Assembly: GCF_016545825.1 (NCBI RefSeq)
Contig: NC_052613.1
Location: forward strand, 38,327,790-38,391,789
Source: Eucalyptus grandis
Taxonomy: Eukaryota; Streptophyta; Magnoliopsida; Myrtales; Myrtaceae
DNA: 64,000 bases
Direction: 5' to 3'
Position numbers and translations under genes: made by a program. The notes beneath the pieces are model-generated. The model searched no databases. It saw only the letters and a list, made by a program, of their open reading frames with translations, and was not told where the DNA came from. Shown here in pieces: positions 38,280 to 48,756 of the stretch. Each line of letters opens with the position of its first letter. The stretch's first letter is position 1.

Positions 38280-40375
38280 ATGTCTTCTTCACGAAAATCG
38301 TCAAGAATCGCAAGCAGGGGACCACAGAGAATGAGTAAGGGGCCTACGCACTTCGATCTTACTGAAGATGAAGTTTATCCAGATCAGCAACCGAGCCCAC
38401 AACATTCTCAGCAGCGTCACTCTCCATCATCTAGTCCTCAAGACGTTGTTCAACAGAAGAAATCATCGAGGAGCAGACCCGTAAGAACTCAAAAGCCTGC
38501 TTTTATCTACAAGTTATATCGTGCTTTAAAAGGAATTCGTACTCCTTTGAACTATATTGATAGTTTTGTTAAAGAAAAAGATATAGGAACGAATATATCT
38601 TTACGAAAAGAATGGAAAGTTTGGGAATCGCTCGAAGGGGTGGTGAGGAAACCCTTGCGAATATCCCAAGTGATCCTCGTGATCGGGGCCAAATCCTGTA
38701 GATGGAAATGATGATGACAATCTATTTGTTTATTTCAACCGAAAATGGGTATTGCGGCTGAAATTCAAGGAAAAAGGGGAGATTTGTTCGAGATCAAAGG
38801 AACAAAAGGACTCGTACTCGAAATTGCTGAAGCGTGGGGTAATAAACCCTAGGAGTGTGGACTTTGATTTTCTGGATGCTGTGAAAGTGAACTTGAGGGA
38901 AAAGTTCAATTATCTTCAACTTGAAAAGTTCTGTTCTGACTCAACTGAGGCTTATGCTGAATTGACTGCTTACTTCTATTCAAATCTTAGCTTTTTAGAT
39001 GCAAATAGATTTTCCTTCAGTGTCAAAGAACAAGACTATATTGTAGATATGGATATGCTGGCTGATGTGTTAGAAGTTGAGAGAGGCAGATATCAACCGA
39101 TTAAAGTTTCCATTGCTCGGGCTACACTTGAATTGGTGAAGGACAGGAGAACAGAAGAGAAGATCACCTACTCAAGGATGAATGCATTCAACATTTTGCT
39201 TCATAAGACTGTGATTAATTGCCTTCGGCCAAAATCAACTTCCAAAACTGATGTTTCTAGCTCTGAGGCAAAGTTGATGTATGCTATCCTCTGTGGAAAG
39301 AAGTTTTCTCTCCCTCATACTGTCATGTTTCACATGTATAGAGCGGTGATGAAGGACAGAGGTCAACTCCCTTACCCAAGCCTTGTTACGAAGTTATTCA
39401 GACATTTGAATATTCAGCCTCCGCAAATCTTTTGTGTTAGATCATGCGATCATATGGTGGTAGGACTGAAAATGGTGACCAAAATGCGTCTGAAGGAACT
39501 GAGCAAGGAATTGGAGAAATTCAAGGAGAAGACTCCTGCCAAGTCTCATCAACTCTCTTCTGCTGCTAAGAGAAAAGGGAAGGAGCCAATGGCTGCTCCA
39601 TCAAAGAAAAGAAGAGCTCTCCTCATTGAGGATGAAGATGATGATGATGACATCACCATCTCTGCAATGGCTTTAAAGAACTTAAGTCGTCTGTTCCCGA
39701 AAGAATCGGAACAAAAGACGAAAGAAGCAGAGAAAGAGGAAGAAGAAAGAGAAGCAAAGGAGAAGGAGGAAGGAGAAAGAGAAACAGAACAAGAAGTAGA
39801 GCAAGAAAGACCTGAAGAAGAAGGAAGAGAAGGAGAACTCCGAGGAAATCTCTTCTCCACCTAGGCATGAAAACAACAGGGGAGTTTAGGAGAAAGGAGT
39901 GACATCTTCATTTCCGGATGAAAGTGAAGGAGTCGGGCGTTCGCCCGCAGACCCGAAGATGTTTATGCATCTCAATTTCCAGAGGAAGGTCTTGAAACTT
40001 CATCGCCAAACCCGCGAGATTATGGCCGATCCACCATCGTCGCGCTTTTACTCCATCGAACGAGCAGAAGCAAGTACTGGACCGATAATGGAGCAGATTT
40101 TCGCAGAATCATGGATATTCTCTTGGAGATGAAAGGTCGATATATGCCTTGGGATGCGAAGTTCAAAGCTTGAAGAATGAAGGTCAAGCTTCTTCCTGTT
40201 CATTAAATGAAAAGATGCAAGCCATCTCTATTCGAATCAGGCCAATGCCAAGAGTGAGGAGGTTGTACAAACCGAAGGAAGACTTTAAGAGGCCGGAAGG
40301 CATTGTTTAGTCTATGGAAGATTTCCAGCTTGTCCGCGTTCCCAAGCAATCTTGATTTCATCTCATCCTTTTTAA
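38280..40375 (+). pseudogene. Extra reading frame downstream of pol, copia copy 1
   Basis: It starts MSSSRKSSRIAS at 38280, about 420 bases after the pol stop, and can be followed by frame-switching to about 40375. The longest intact piece is 38752-39864 (370 codons). Readable features: YKLYRALKGIRTPLNYIDSFV; a globular, mostly helical-looking middle (RSVDFDFLDAVKVNLREKF and onward); a basic stretch then an acidic DEDDDDD run; and a long Glu/Lys/Arg-rich coiled-coil-like tail. The same frame is present in copy 2. Position and character fit the post-pol ORF of Sireviruses, sometimes called envelope-like. I see no convincing signal peptide or membrane segment, so I do not assign an envelope role. 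Function unknown. Confidence 0.75.
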
Positions 40376-40383
40376 ATGTTGAC

Positions 40384-40395
40384 AAAAAGGGGGAG
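40384..40395 (+). promoter_or_regulatory. Upstream extra polypurine tract, copia copy 1
   Basis: aaaaagggggag, about 330 bases before the 3' LTR, is nearly identical to the LTR-adjacent tract. Multiplied polypurine tracts are a known Sirevirus signature. Confidence 0.7.
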
Positions 40396-40713
40396 AGATG
40401 CATGATTTGAAAAACAAAACTTTCAATCTTTTTATTTTGATGGATTATGTTTAACTGTCTGTTTGTTTTTGACAGACTTTGACTTTGTTTGTGTCTGGAT
40501 AAGAACTGCCTAGACTTGGATTTGACTGCATCTATTTATCAATATTGATATCTTATGAATGGCTTAATCATATATTGGACTAACCTATTTTCTGTGGTTG
40601 CAGATTCTAGTGTTATTCTATTAGTCATTTATTTTCATAAGATATACATATGTGTTTGAGAAATGTTTTGCAGGTCAAATTTATCCAAATCTGTAGGAAG
40701 GTTTTGTCACCAT

Positions 40714-40727
40714 CAAAAAGGGGAGAT
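40714..40727 (+). promoter_or_regulatory. Polypurine tract before the 3' LTR, copy 1
   Basis: A caaaaaggggagat-type run directly abuts the 3' LTR start at 40728; it would prime plus-strand DNA synthesis. Confidence 0.85.
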
Positions 40728-41611
40728 TGTTGGAGAAATCCTCGTGAAGAGTTTTGAAGTTGACAAAATGTTTCCGTCGCCTAGTATGAAGGTCTGCGGA
40801 CTCGCGCTTAAAGTCTGAAGACTTCTAGACTTGACTCAAGACTCAAAGTCTATCATCATTGACAGTCTACGATTCATTGAAGAAAGGTTATCCCGAACTG
40901 GATGTTTTGTTTGGGATTTAACCTTATCATCTGGAGAAGATCTCGTGGCTGGAGAAGACGTATCGTAATCCTTTGATTGATCAAGATTGATTCAATGACT
41001 GAAGATTCGATGATTGTCTAAATATTATTGGAAGGTTTCGCTTATGGAAATCGAGATCCTGATTGTATGGGCGAACATGATTGATGGGCTATCAACACGT
41101 TCCTTTAATAGCTCGAACGATCTTCCTAATTGATTCCGTCCAACGGGTAGATTGGAGGAATTCCTTTGGAAAGTGCCAACGGGTATGATGGCATAAAGGA
41201 GTATATAAGGAAGACGTTCTTAGTTGTTTAAGAGAGTGTGCGCGATAGAAAAATTCCAAAGTCTCGAAGCTCCTATTTGTTTAGATAAATCTCTTGAGCA
41301 AATACTTGTATACAAAAGAGAGTCTATATTTGTGAGAGACCTTGAGGAGGTGTGATAGAACATCTACACCGTGGAATCAAGGCAAAGCTGTGCTGTAACT
41401 CCTCTTTTGATCATAGTGAAATCCAGCCCGTGGGCCGTCGGAAGAGTGGACGTAGGCTTGGAATAAGCCGAACCACTATAAATCCTGTGTTTGATTTTCT
41501 CTTCCTTACTCTCTCTACATCGATCGTATTTCAATCTATTGCATACGTATTTGAGAAAAATAGATTGTGCGCCTATTCACCCCCCTCTAGGTGTTTACAC
41601 TAGCAATATCA
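40728..41611 (+). repeat. 3' LTR of copia copy 1 (884 bases)
   Basis: TGTTGGAGAAATCC to AATATCA, followed by the gtccg duplication. It is near-identical in length to the 5' LTR; differences include many one- to few-base indels near the start. Confidence 0.92.
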
Positions 41612-41858
41612 GTCCGAACACAAACAGCCACACCATCCACACACAACTCATCCATGCTTCGGTTTTTCTCATCTAACACCCAAAAATTCAACATGCAAAC
41701 AACACACAAGCATGCAAGAGAAGCTAGAGGACTCCCACTTGCCTCTAGAATGGACGGTCGACGGTGTAGGGCGGCGAACACAGCGGCACACGGCGGATGG
41801 ACGGCGACAACCCCTCGGCTCCACCTCCTTCCTCTCTCGGCCTCTCCCTCTCTTTCTC

Positions 41859-41865
<7 letters not shown>

Positions 41866-41890
<25 letters not shown>
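41866..41890 (+). repeat. (CT)n microsatellite in nested LTR
   Basis: About twelve ct units in the right-hand arm of the nested LTR, within a pyrimidine-rich stretch. Confidence 0.9.
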
Positions 41891-41893
<3 letters not shown>

Positions 41894-43009
41894 TTCTCTC
41901 TTGGCCAAAAGAAATCCGGCCACCTTCTCTCTCTCTTCCCTTCTTATACCCCCAAATCCTCATGTTTAACAATCATTACTTGCCTACAAACCAGCCAATG
42001 CATGGCCTTCTCCTTTGCCACTTGTCATATTGAATTTTTTTTTTTTTGAATTTGGGTTTGGGCTTCTTGGGCTTGGGCCATCCGGCCAATTTTTGGGCCT
42101 CCTCTAGGGCTGGTCGACAGCCCACTTGTGGGCTTCAATGGGCCGGCCAACTTGGCCCATTAAAGTTCTACTCTTGGGCTTAAGGCCCAATCGAATTTTG
42201 ACCCTCTTTTTCCCCCCTTTTTTTTTTTGAATTCTTCTATAAATATTTTTAAATTTTAATTTTCATCTTGGCCAAAGTCTTAGGGCATTTTATTTATTGA
42301 AATTTAATTTATAAGGTACATGGCCAAGCATAAATTATTAATCTATCAAATTTAAATATTCACAATCATATGCACAAATAATCTAATTAAAGACTAATGG
42401 CTAAAGCATAAGCCATGGAAATTTTTATCACCTAATTAGAATTTTAACACACCTTATGGCTTGGCTTTGAATTTTGGGATGCCACAAGATGGATAGTTAT
42501 ATTAGATTTGCAATTTAGTTAATCAATATTGCATGTTAGGTGGTTAGTTTAGTGCATTTAGCAACTAGATAAGCTCTAGTATTTATTTAGGTAGGTTCGG
42601 AAATTTTCTGAACCTGAATCGATATTTAATTAGGCATTTATTAATTATTTTCAACAATTAATTAATTATATATTTATTTTCTGAAAATTAGACCGAGATA
42701 GTAGGTGACTGGAATTTTATGCTGATTATAATGGTGTGATCTGTTTATTTAATTGAGTGTTGGATGGTGCAAATTGAGTGTGATTTGCAATTTTGGATAT
42801 TTATCCCAAAATTTATTATTTTCGGTAATTAATTAGAAAATCACTAGGCATTGGTTTACAATGCCAAAAATATTTTTATTGACCATATGATTAGAGGGAA
42901 TTTACTAAAGTAAATATATTATATTTTTAACTACGGCTTACCGTATACCCCACATGGTTATTTTACCAGGTATTATGGAAATGGTGAAATGGGTAGTGGA
43001 CGAGTATAA

Positions 43010-43140
43010 TATCTATGAATCAGCTTTGGTGAGCACTAATAAGCTTAGGTGAGCTATACTACCTATATCAGCTTCAACTAGCTATACTATCTATCCTTAT
43101 CAGCTTTGGCGAGCATTCTTTCGTATCAACTTAGGTGAGT
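43010..43140 (+). repeat. Short tandem repeat in the outer LTR
   Basis: A cagctttggtgagca / aagcttaggtgagc / cagcttcaactagc / cagctttggcgagca series, with taagtatact-like spacers, occupies the position corresponding to the 50-base array of the sister LTR (24888-25200) but with a different unit sequence. Confidence 0.6.
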
Positions 43141-43523
43141 AGTAATCATTTTAATGAAACAACTGGATAGATGGTATTGGGTGATAGTATAGAAATGGTT
43201 GACCGAGAGACGGTCTTCATGACATGAAATCGACTAGGTCAATTGATCGATGGTTTGATCTGACTGGATGAATTGATTGTGGAATGAGTGATCGAAATGA
43301 TTGAATTGTACTAACTTGCAAGAAGGGACTGAGACCAAGGTAAGTCATCTGACTCATGTTTGTACTTAGACAACCTTTGGGGCGTATTTTCTTCCTAGTC
43401 GGGTCTTAAGAGGTTGAACTTACTAAGATATCATCTCACATTGTCGTGTGGGATAACATTTCAAGTCCATAGATAGCAGCTCCTCCCTAACATTTTGGTT
43501 AGCCGAAGAAGGTTATAGAGCAT

Positions 43524-43844
43524 GTGGCCTATATTTTGATACATGGGCACCGAAGGGGTTTGGTCTATGAACTTGTGAAATTCGTGGTCTGGGTTGATGA
43601 GGCTCTACCCCATAAAGTACCTCATCGATATAGATCATGGTACCATCGTGAGCATCATGGACAGAGAGAGGGTCCTATACTAGAATTTGAGGTACCTATG
43701 TATGTGCTAGAGGTTGCTTTTGGGAAAGTCACAGCGGATCCTTTCGAAGGTTCGGTAGTAGACCTAGTAGACCTGGATCTTAAAGAACCTAAGTCCTCAG
43801 TGTACTCAATTGAAGACTCCAATGAGGACGAGGATGTGGAGTAG
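43524..43844 (+). other. 106-codon open frame inside the gypsy LTR
   Basis: The frame starts MAYILIHGHRR and ends with an acidic SVYSIEDSNEDEDVE. It lies about 330 bases before the LTR end, in the probable R/U5 part. The homologous part of the sister LTR (about 26690-26960) keeps a TVWVEEGLPQ stretch corresponding to VVWVDEALPH but then has stops. It could be chance or a small LTR-encoded protein. No recognised family. Confidence 0.3.
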
Positions 43845-44171
43845 GAGGAAGATTAGTAGTAGTTTACAAACCCCCCTGTTTTTGTAGACCTGGCATGTAT
43901 ATGTGTATGTATGTATGTTTGTATATATATATTTATGTATGTATGTATATCGGCTTCGTTTGTGTATGACTTGTTATGATATATATAAGTGTGTTGTTGG
44001 TTTTCAAAATTATGGCCCTACTTTCCTATCTCATCTTGTTGTTGTTTGGAGATTATTTATTCACTTCTGCATGTGCATTAAAAATGAATGGGTCGGCATT
44101 GCATTATAGGACGTCACTATTTAATCAACCACAGAGGGATGGGCACGCGCTTGGAGGAGTGGGCCGTGACA

Positions 44172-44489
44172 CTCACCATAACCAATTACGATAACGTGGA
44201 ACAAGAGAGAGATAATTTTGCAAATGTGTTTGCAATTACTATAATCGCATTGAGTCGACATGAAATTAAATTAAATGAGATTTAATTTAATTTCTATTAT
44301 AGTCATGAGCCTACATGCATATGATGCACACGCATGTCCTAAGTGAATATATGTTAATGTACCCTAAATGCTCACACAAAGATTATGTCTTGTTTTTTTG
44401 GTGAAGAAAAGAGATAAGATTGTGTCCTTGTTATTTTTATTTTATTTTTTTAGGAATTGATTAATTAATTATTTAATTAAATAAATTAT
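44172..44489. other. AT-rich spacer, no gene
   Basis: Follows the outer gypsy LTR. Nothing recognisable apart from attaaatt/aatttaat short inverted strings near 44265-44300. Confidence 0.5.
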
Positions 44490-44679
44490 GCACATGGTCA
44501 GCAATTGTTGCTGGCCGTGTGCAACACACATCATGTGCTTGGTTTTATTTTGAATAAAAAAAATGCAGCACGATGGTCAACAACCGTTGCTGACCATCAT
44601 GCATGACTTTCATGCATGAACCCACGACCAGCAACGGTTGTTGATTGTCCCACGATCAGCAACAGTTACTGGTCGTGGG
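44490..44679. repeat. Cluster of CAGCAAC/GTTGCTG palindromes
   Basis: Three inverted repeats with related arms. 44490-44522: arms GCACATGGTCAGCAA and TTGCTGGCCGTGTGC, two mismatches that become G-U pairs in RNA. 44568-44602: arms GCACGATGGTCAACAA and TTGCTGACCATCATGC. 44621-44679: outer arms CCCACGACCAGCAAC and GTTACTGGTCGTGGG, enclosing two further partial copies of the core. A small GCATG/CATGC stem sits at 44601-44615. The common core is (G/A)(A/G)TCAGCAAC or its complement. The cluster ends about 25 bases upstream of a TATA-like ttataaaaag. Confidence 0.75.
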
Positions 44680-44702
44680 TGGTTTCCCGCACGTAGAACA
44701 GT

Positions 44703-44714
44703 TCTTATAAAAAG
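44703..44714 (+). promoter_or_regulatory. TATA-like box downstream of the palindrome cluster
   Basis: cttataaaaagc is a good plant TATA box. With the palindromes immediately upstream and a sequence ending atcccaaca at 45124 (a common copia LTR terminus), the interval about 44300-45124 could be a decayed solo LTR with the palindromes in U3. No matching left terminus or target duplication was found. Confidence 0.45.
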
Positions 44715-45124
44715 CGTGAGTGTGCGTGTGCATATGCGAACGAAAAATAAAAAAGGAAGAAAATGGATTCTCTCTCATTTGGGTCGTGGTAAAAATATCA
44801 AGGATACAGAGGATTATCTCCACGAAATTGCTAGCACAATCATAGTGGTGATTATCCCCAAATTCTCTCTTTGCTCGACATCTATTGTTGGTATGTCTGA
44901 ACTAGAGGTCCGACGTTTGTGGGACTTGAACTAAATAACATTCATACCAATTCATTTAAAGTGCACTTCAAGAAGTAATTCGTTTAACTCACTTTTATAT
45001 TCAGATTTTTGATTAAAACGCACGAACAACGCATTCAGAGAATCATGTATAAAATATATCATCTTTGTTTTCGCTGTATTTTTTTGTTGATTTTACCTAT
45101 ACATGATTCATGAAATCCCAACAG

Positions 45125-46500
45125 ATTTCTTAAGATCCTTACGTGGTGAGGGGGAGGGTGAGTTTATCCCATGTCTAGTTTTGTATTGAGTTGCAAGACC
45201 TGTACGCTCTCTTTAAGCCAAGTACCTATGTTTCAAATTCCTGAGTTAAAATAGCATGAGCTTATAAGTTGTTAAATTACAGCTACTCTTGGCATGGTTC
45301 ATAGCTTATTTCATATACATAGTACCAACCGAAAAACTGCCTTCTCCATCCCATCTTACACAGTTCTGGTGAATTTGTGAAAGTATGAATATCAAGAAAT
45401 GCTGTTGTGATTTGCTGCTCATCACCTCATCTTTTACTTCTTTGGTTAGTTAACATAAAAGATAACAGCATGCTACAAAATAGCTTCCTTTCTATATCCT
45501 GTGTCATATCTAGACCGATAAAGGGGGTTTATGCAGGCGATGCATGCACAGGTGATGTTGTCATGTTCAAACAGAATGTTGATGAACAGTAAGCTCTCAG
45601 TCCTAGCAACTGATACCGAAGTGTTCATTAGTTTTGTGCACAGTTGATGCTAGAAGTCGTAGATACTTTACTTTTACTGGTATTTATTTGAATACTCTCT
45701 AGTTTTAATAAGATATTGAAGTACATAAGCCGTGCAATTCCTTTTGTTTTTGTTTTTGTTTTTTTTTAATGTGGTTCATAATTTAAGTCTTCATGTATCT
45801 GAGATACTTTGAAGTCATTGAAAGACCTGTCTTCGTCTATGTATCTAGATAAGTTATTCTATCTTAACCTATTTGGTTTAACCAGAATATAAACATTCCT
45901 CATCTAATAACATTTTTCTGGGTAAAAAATACCGATACGAATGAGAATTATGATTGGGGATGGTAATGATTCTGTTCATTGTACTTAGCCTTTGGATTTC
46001 TCTTGGCATAACTTGAAATCAGCGAATGTTGGTTTAATGGCAAGTGTGGAAGTTTTAGGTTTAATAGCCACTATGAACATATTCCTGAATTTCTTGATCT
46101 GTTAATTCATCCCATTTTTGGTCACTCCAAACCTTACATTTACTGCGTATCAAACAAAAGGGACTGTATAACTTCCTGATATGGCATCTTTTCCTCTTTT
46201 GTGATTATGACTGCCTAGTTAAAACTAAAACCAATATATGTGTGCATATATATTCTGTTGGTTTCAAAGTCTACCTCGACATGGTTTTGCCCTCTCAAAC
46301 CCATTACAGCAGGACAAATAACGAGAGACACGCTCTATTAGCTTTCTCCCTACTATTTTCGAGAAACTTCCTGTTTTCCATGAGATTCTTCTTGAAAAGT
46401 TATGCATAATCGAAACATATGTAGCCTAAAATAGTTGTCGGAACAATCTTTGGCTCAAGTGGAATATTCTTACAAAATTGAACAGGTGGTTCTATTTTGG
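45125..46500. other. Intergenic, no gene seen
   Basis: AT-rich DNA with short open frames of no recognisable content. It could include introns of the decayed CCCH-gene fragment downstream. Confidence 0.5.
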
Positions 46501-46639
46501 TGAATCGAAAATATGATTGGCCAAATTTGTCTTTTTTATGTTCCACTCTTCCTTCAGTGGAAATACTTTGTATGATCTGTACCCTCTATTTTGTATTGCC
46601 TCCTCAGTTATTGACTTACTATTGGTACTTCCTTTCTCA

Positions 46640-47705
46640 GATTTAGCATAGCATCTCGGAGTGCCACTGGTCCTCCATGTGGAAAGAGAATTGTAACAAC
46701 ACCATGAGACAGGTCTGAACCATATAGGAGATCTGATTGCATGCGGATAACGTGTTGATTCAGGCATAATAACTCTGGTGTCAATTTCTGAGACGGGAAG
46801 ATGAAGGAGAGAGGGCCAAAGTACTGATGGAAAGCGTTCGAGGGGCTCATTAGCAAGGTCTGATATAGAAACTGAAGCGCAACTCCAAGAGAAGGAAAGG
46901 AGGAAACTCATGAAGGGAAACAAGTACAAATCTTTTTCCCTAGATATGGCCAGGTAATCCTGGGTAATTCCTGGATTCCATTGCGGTAACATCATAAATG
47001 ATATTAGGTTGAGTGTGGTCTAGAAAAATCAGTGCACAAATTTTGCTGCACCATTGCTCTGAAAGAATATTATGTTGAATTTCAAAAGTATTATACTTTT
47101 TTACTGTCCAGGACTTCCAGAAAACAAAACACTAAGAAGAACCGGGCTCTGCCAATATCAATCTCAGCCTCAAAAACAGGTAATGAAGCAGGGCAATTAA
47201 GAGGATCATCTATTTTCGGTGTTGGGATGCCAATCGTTCGGCCTATACAGATGAGTTCAACAGAAAACCATCATAGCAGAGACCAATTTCAAGAGAAACG
47301 TAGGGACTCACAGAACGGAGGAAAAGTTTGAGCTCTATGGATAGAACTGAGCATGAACTTTGGCATTCTCGGAATGATGCTAATTTGGGTAACCACAGAC
47401 CTAATCATAATTTTTCAAATATAAATGGAGCAGTGCAAGTACAAAGCCTGAGAAGTAATGGAGAGAGAGTAGCTTCTGTGGCGCCAAATTCTACTCACAA
47501 AGGTTTGACTGCATTCATGTTACCACACTAGATTCGTGAGGGGCAGCCTTTGGGAATCGTGAATCAAATCCAAGGAACGTCACCGGAGGAGCTGAGCAAG
47601 GCCCCAGGAAGCCACAACGTCGCCGCTATTTTGAGCAAGGAAAATGCTATTTTGGGGACAACTGCAAGTTATTCCATGAGCATGTGGCACATGAGCAAAT
47701 GGTTT
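46640..47705 (+). pseudogene. Decayed CCCH zinc-finger protein gene fragment
   Basis: The best piece is 47585-47701, reading GGAEQGPRKPQRRRYFEQGK then CYFGDNCKLFHEH. This is a CCCH-type finger (C-x5-C-x3-H) whose first Cys position is occupied by Arg, where family members usually have a Cys before RYF or similar. Upstream, 47160-47525 reads as a Ser/Asn/Arg-rich stretch in two frames joined by a stop at 47329-47331 (…RDQFQEKRRDSQNGGKV, then MDRTEHELWHSRND…). An earlier piece near 46805-46920 reads as a charged helix (ETEAQLQEKERRKLMKGN). CCCH proteins bind RNA or DNA; the subfamily is not identifiable. Frame breaks and the missing Cys argue for a pseudogene; ends are approximate. Confidence 0.5.
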
Positions 47706-47719
47706 TTTTTTTTTTTTTG
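47702..47719 (+). repeat. T homopolymer
   Basis: A run of about 16 t directly after the zinc-finger fragment, of the sort found next to inserted repeats. Confidence 0.8.
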
Positions 47720-47794
47720 CCCAAGAACTTTTAGTTTGTTATTAAATCAGAATTTAATCTAAGAACAAGGAAAGAGAGCTACAATAATTTTTTT

Positions 47795-48236
47795 TAGGGA
47801 TAATACCATAAACAATACTAGGCTAATACATCTATGACAAATATATCACAAACTAATTTTTTTACCACAAAAAATCCCAAATTGGTGCATCTGTGATAAA
47901 TTTACTTCAAATTAATTTTTTAACCGCTAGAATCCACAAAATTGTACATTTGAGACAAATTGGATTAATACTTTAAAAAAAATCACAAAATTGGTACAAT
48001 TGTGACAAACAAAGAGTAAAATTCTAAAGCGGTATATCACTCAATTATTACCTATTATCCAACTCAGTAATTTGATAGTAAAATTTAACGAAATTAATAG
48101 AGGGTAAAATTGTCACCAAATTTATCAAAGGTATACTAATTTGGGATTTGTGTAGTTAAAAAATTAGTTTGTAGTAAATTTATCACATATGTACCGGTTT
48201 AAGATTTCATGTGGTATTAACTCCATTTACTTATAA
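47795..48236. mobile_element. Fold-back / MITE-like element
   Basis: The left end agggataataccataaac is matched by the reverse complement of the right end (ttcatgtggtattaactcc). Inside, short blocks such as ttggtacaattgtgacaaa and acaaactaattttttt recur on the left, and their reverse complements (ggtatactaatttggga, aaaaaattagtttgta) on the right, so the whole 440 bases can fold back on itself. No coding capacity. No clear target duplication. Confidence 0.6.
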
Positions 48237-48756
48237 TTGTAAAGATTATTGTCACCTATTGATCCCTAAAAAAATTCAATTGAAATAACAACCTAAAAAG
48301 CAAATCAAGAAGTTAAATTGCTTTGACTTTTGGGTTGACTCTTATGGGTGGTTGGTCCAATATGTTGCTATTATTTTCTCAAAAATGCGTTTACACAAGA
48401 AACTTATCAAATCAAGTTTTTTGATTGACTAGGTTTCAAGATTGAATTTATCAATCAAGATTTGATTGCAAGCGATGCTAGGTTTGACTGACAAGCACAT
48501 TGGGGATTAAGATCCTACCTTCCACCATGAGATGCACAACAATGAGAAATGCATCTTTTAGAAGGGTTTTGCTAGTATAACAATTTTTGGGCTACTATGA
48601 TAATAAAAGCTTACTGTGAGTCATAAATTCTTGAAGGAGTGGACTTTATAATGATTTATAATTATTTGTAATTTAATTTTATTATGGTTTAGAACAAACT
48701 GTTATTATCATAGTAAATTAAAAACAATCATCCAATTATTTCTTCCTTTAGAATGA

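Larger units (their letters stand above)
32124..41611 (+). mobile_element. Full-length Ty1/copia (Sirevirus-like) element, copy 1
   Basis: The 5' LTR (32124-33009) and 3' LTR (40728-41611) both start TGTTGGAGAAATCC and end GCAATATCA. Target duplication gtccg lies at 32119-32123 and 41612-41616. Between them are a primer-binding site, gag-pol in the copia order (integrase before RT), an extra reading frame, and two polypurine tracts. It inserted into the LTR at 29312-42486. The coding regions are frame-shifted in many places, so it is probably inactive. Confidence 0.93.
29312..42486. mobile_element. Second LTR, nested, with agatg target duplication
   Basis: The ends TGTGACACC (29312) and GCCACA (42486) are flanked by identical agatg at 29307-29311 and 42487-42491. 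After removing the copia insertion its length is about 3.7 kb. It has no internal coding region, so it is a solo LTR. Orientation is uncertain because both ends can be read as LTR starts on opposite strands. It holds ATC-rich microsatellites, a 54-base minisatellite, a decayed gcaaagacctcc repeat, and a CT run at its right end. Confidence 0.8.
27885..44171 (+). mobile_element. Gypsy LTR (possibly solo), interrupted by nested insertions
   Basis: It starts TGTGACATCCCG at 27885 and ends GGGCCGTGACA at 44171. The own sequence (27885-29311 plus 42492-44171, about 3.1 kb) is related to the 3' LTR at 22867-27170 along its length: a similar start, similar AT-rich middle and similar terminal 150 bases. 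Reading across the insertion (..taagtatggattagatg / gatagttatattag..) gives continuous homology to about 24300-24420. No matching 5-base target duplication was found (tactt before, ctcac after), so it may be a rearranged or non-solo copy. Confidence 0.7.

Noticed and set aside
39549..39876. Three minus-strand frames rich in Ser/Phe/Leu
   Set aside because: Antisense of the Glu/Lys-rich tail of the post-pol reading frame.
41591..42049. 152-codon frame after the copia 3' LTR
   Set aside because: Lies within the nested LTR and includes a CT microsatellite; composition-driven.
46492..46995. 167-codon minus-strand frame
   Set aside because: No family resemblance. The plus strand of the same interval looks more like decayed coding sequence upstream of the CCCH fragment.
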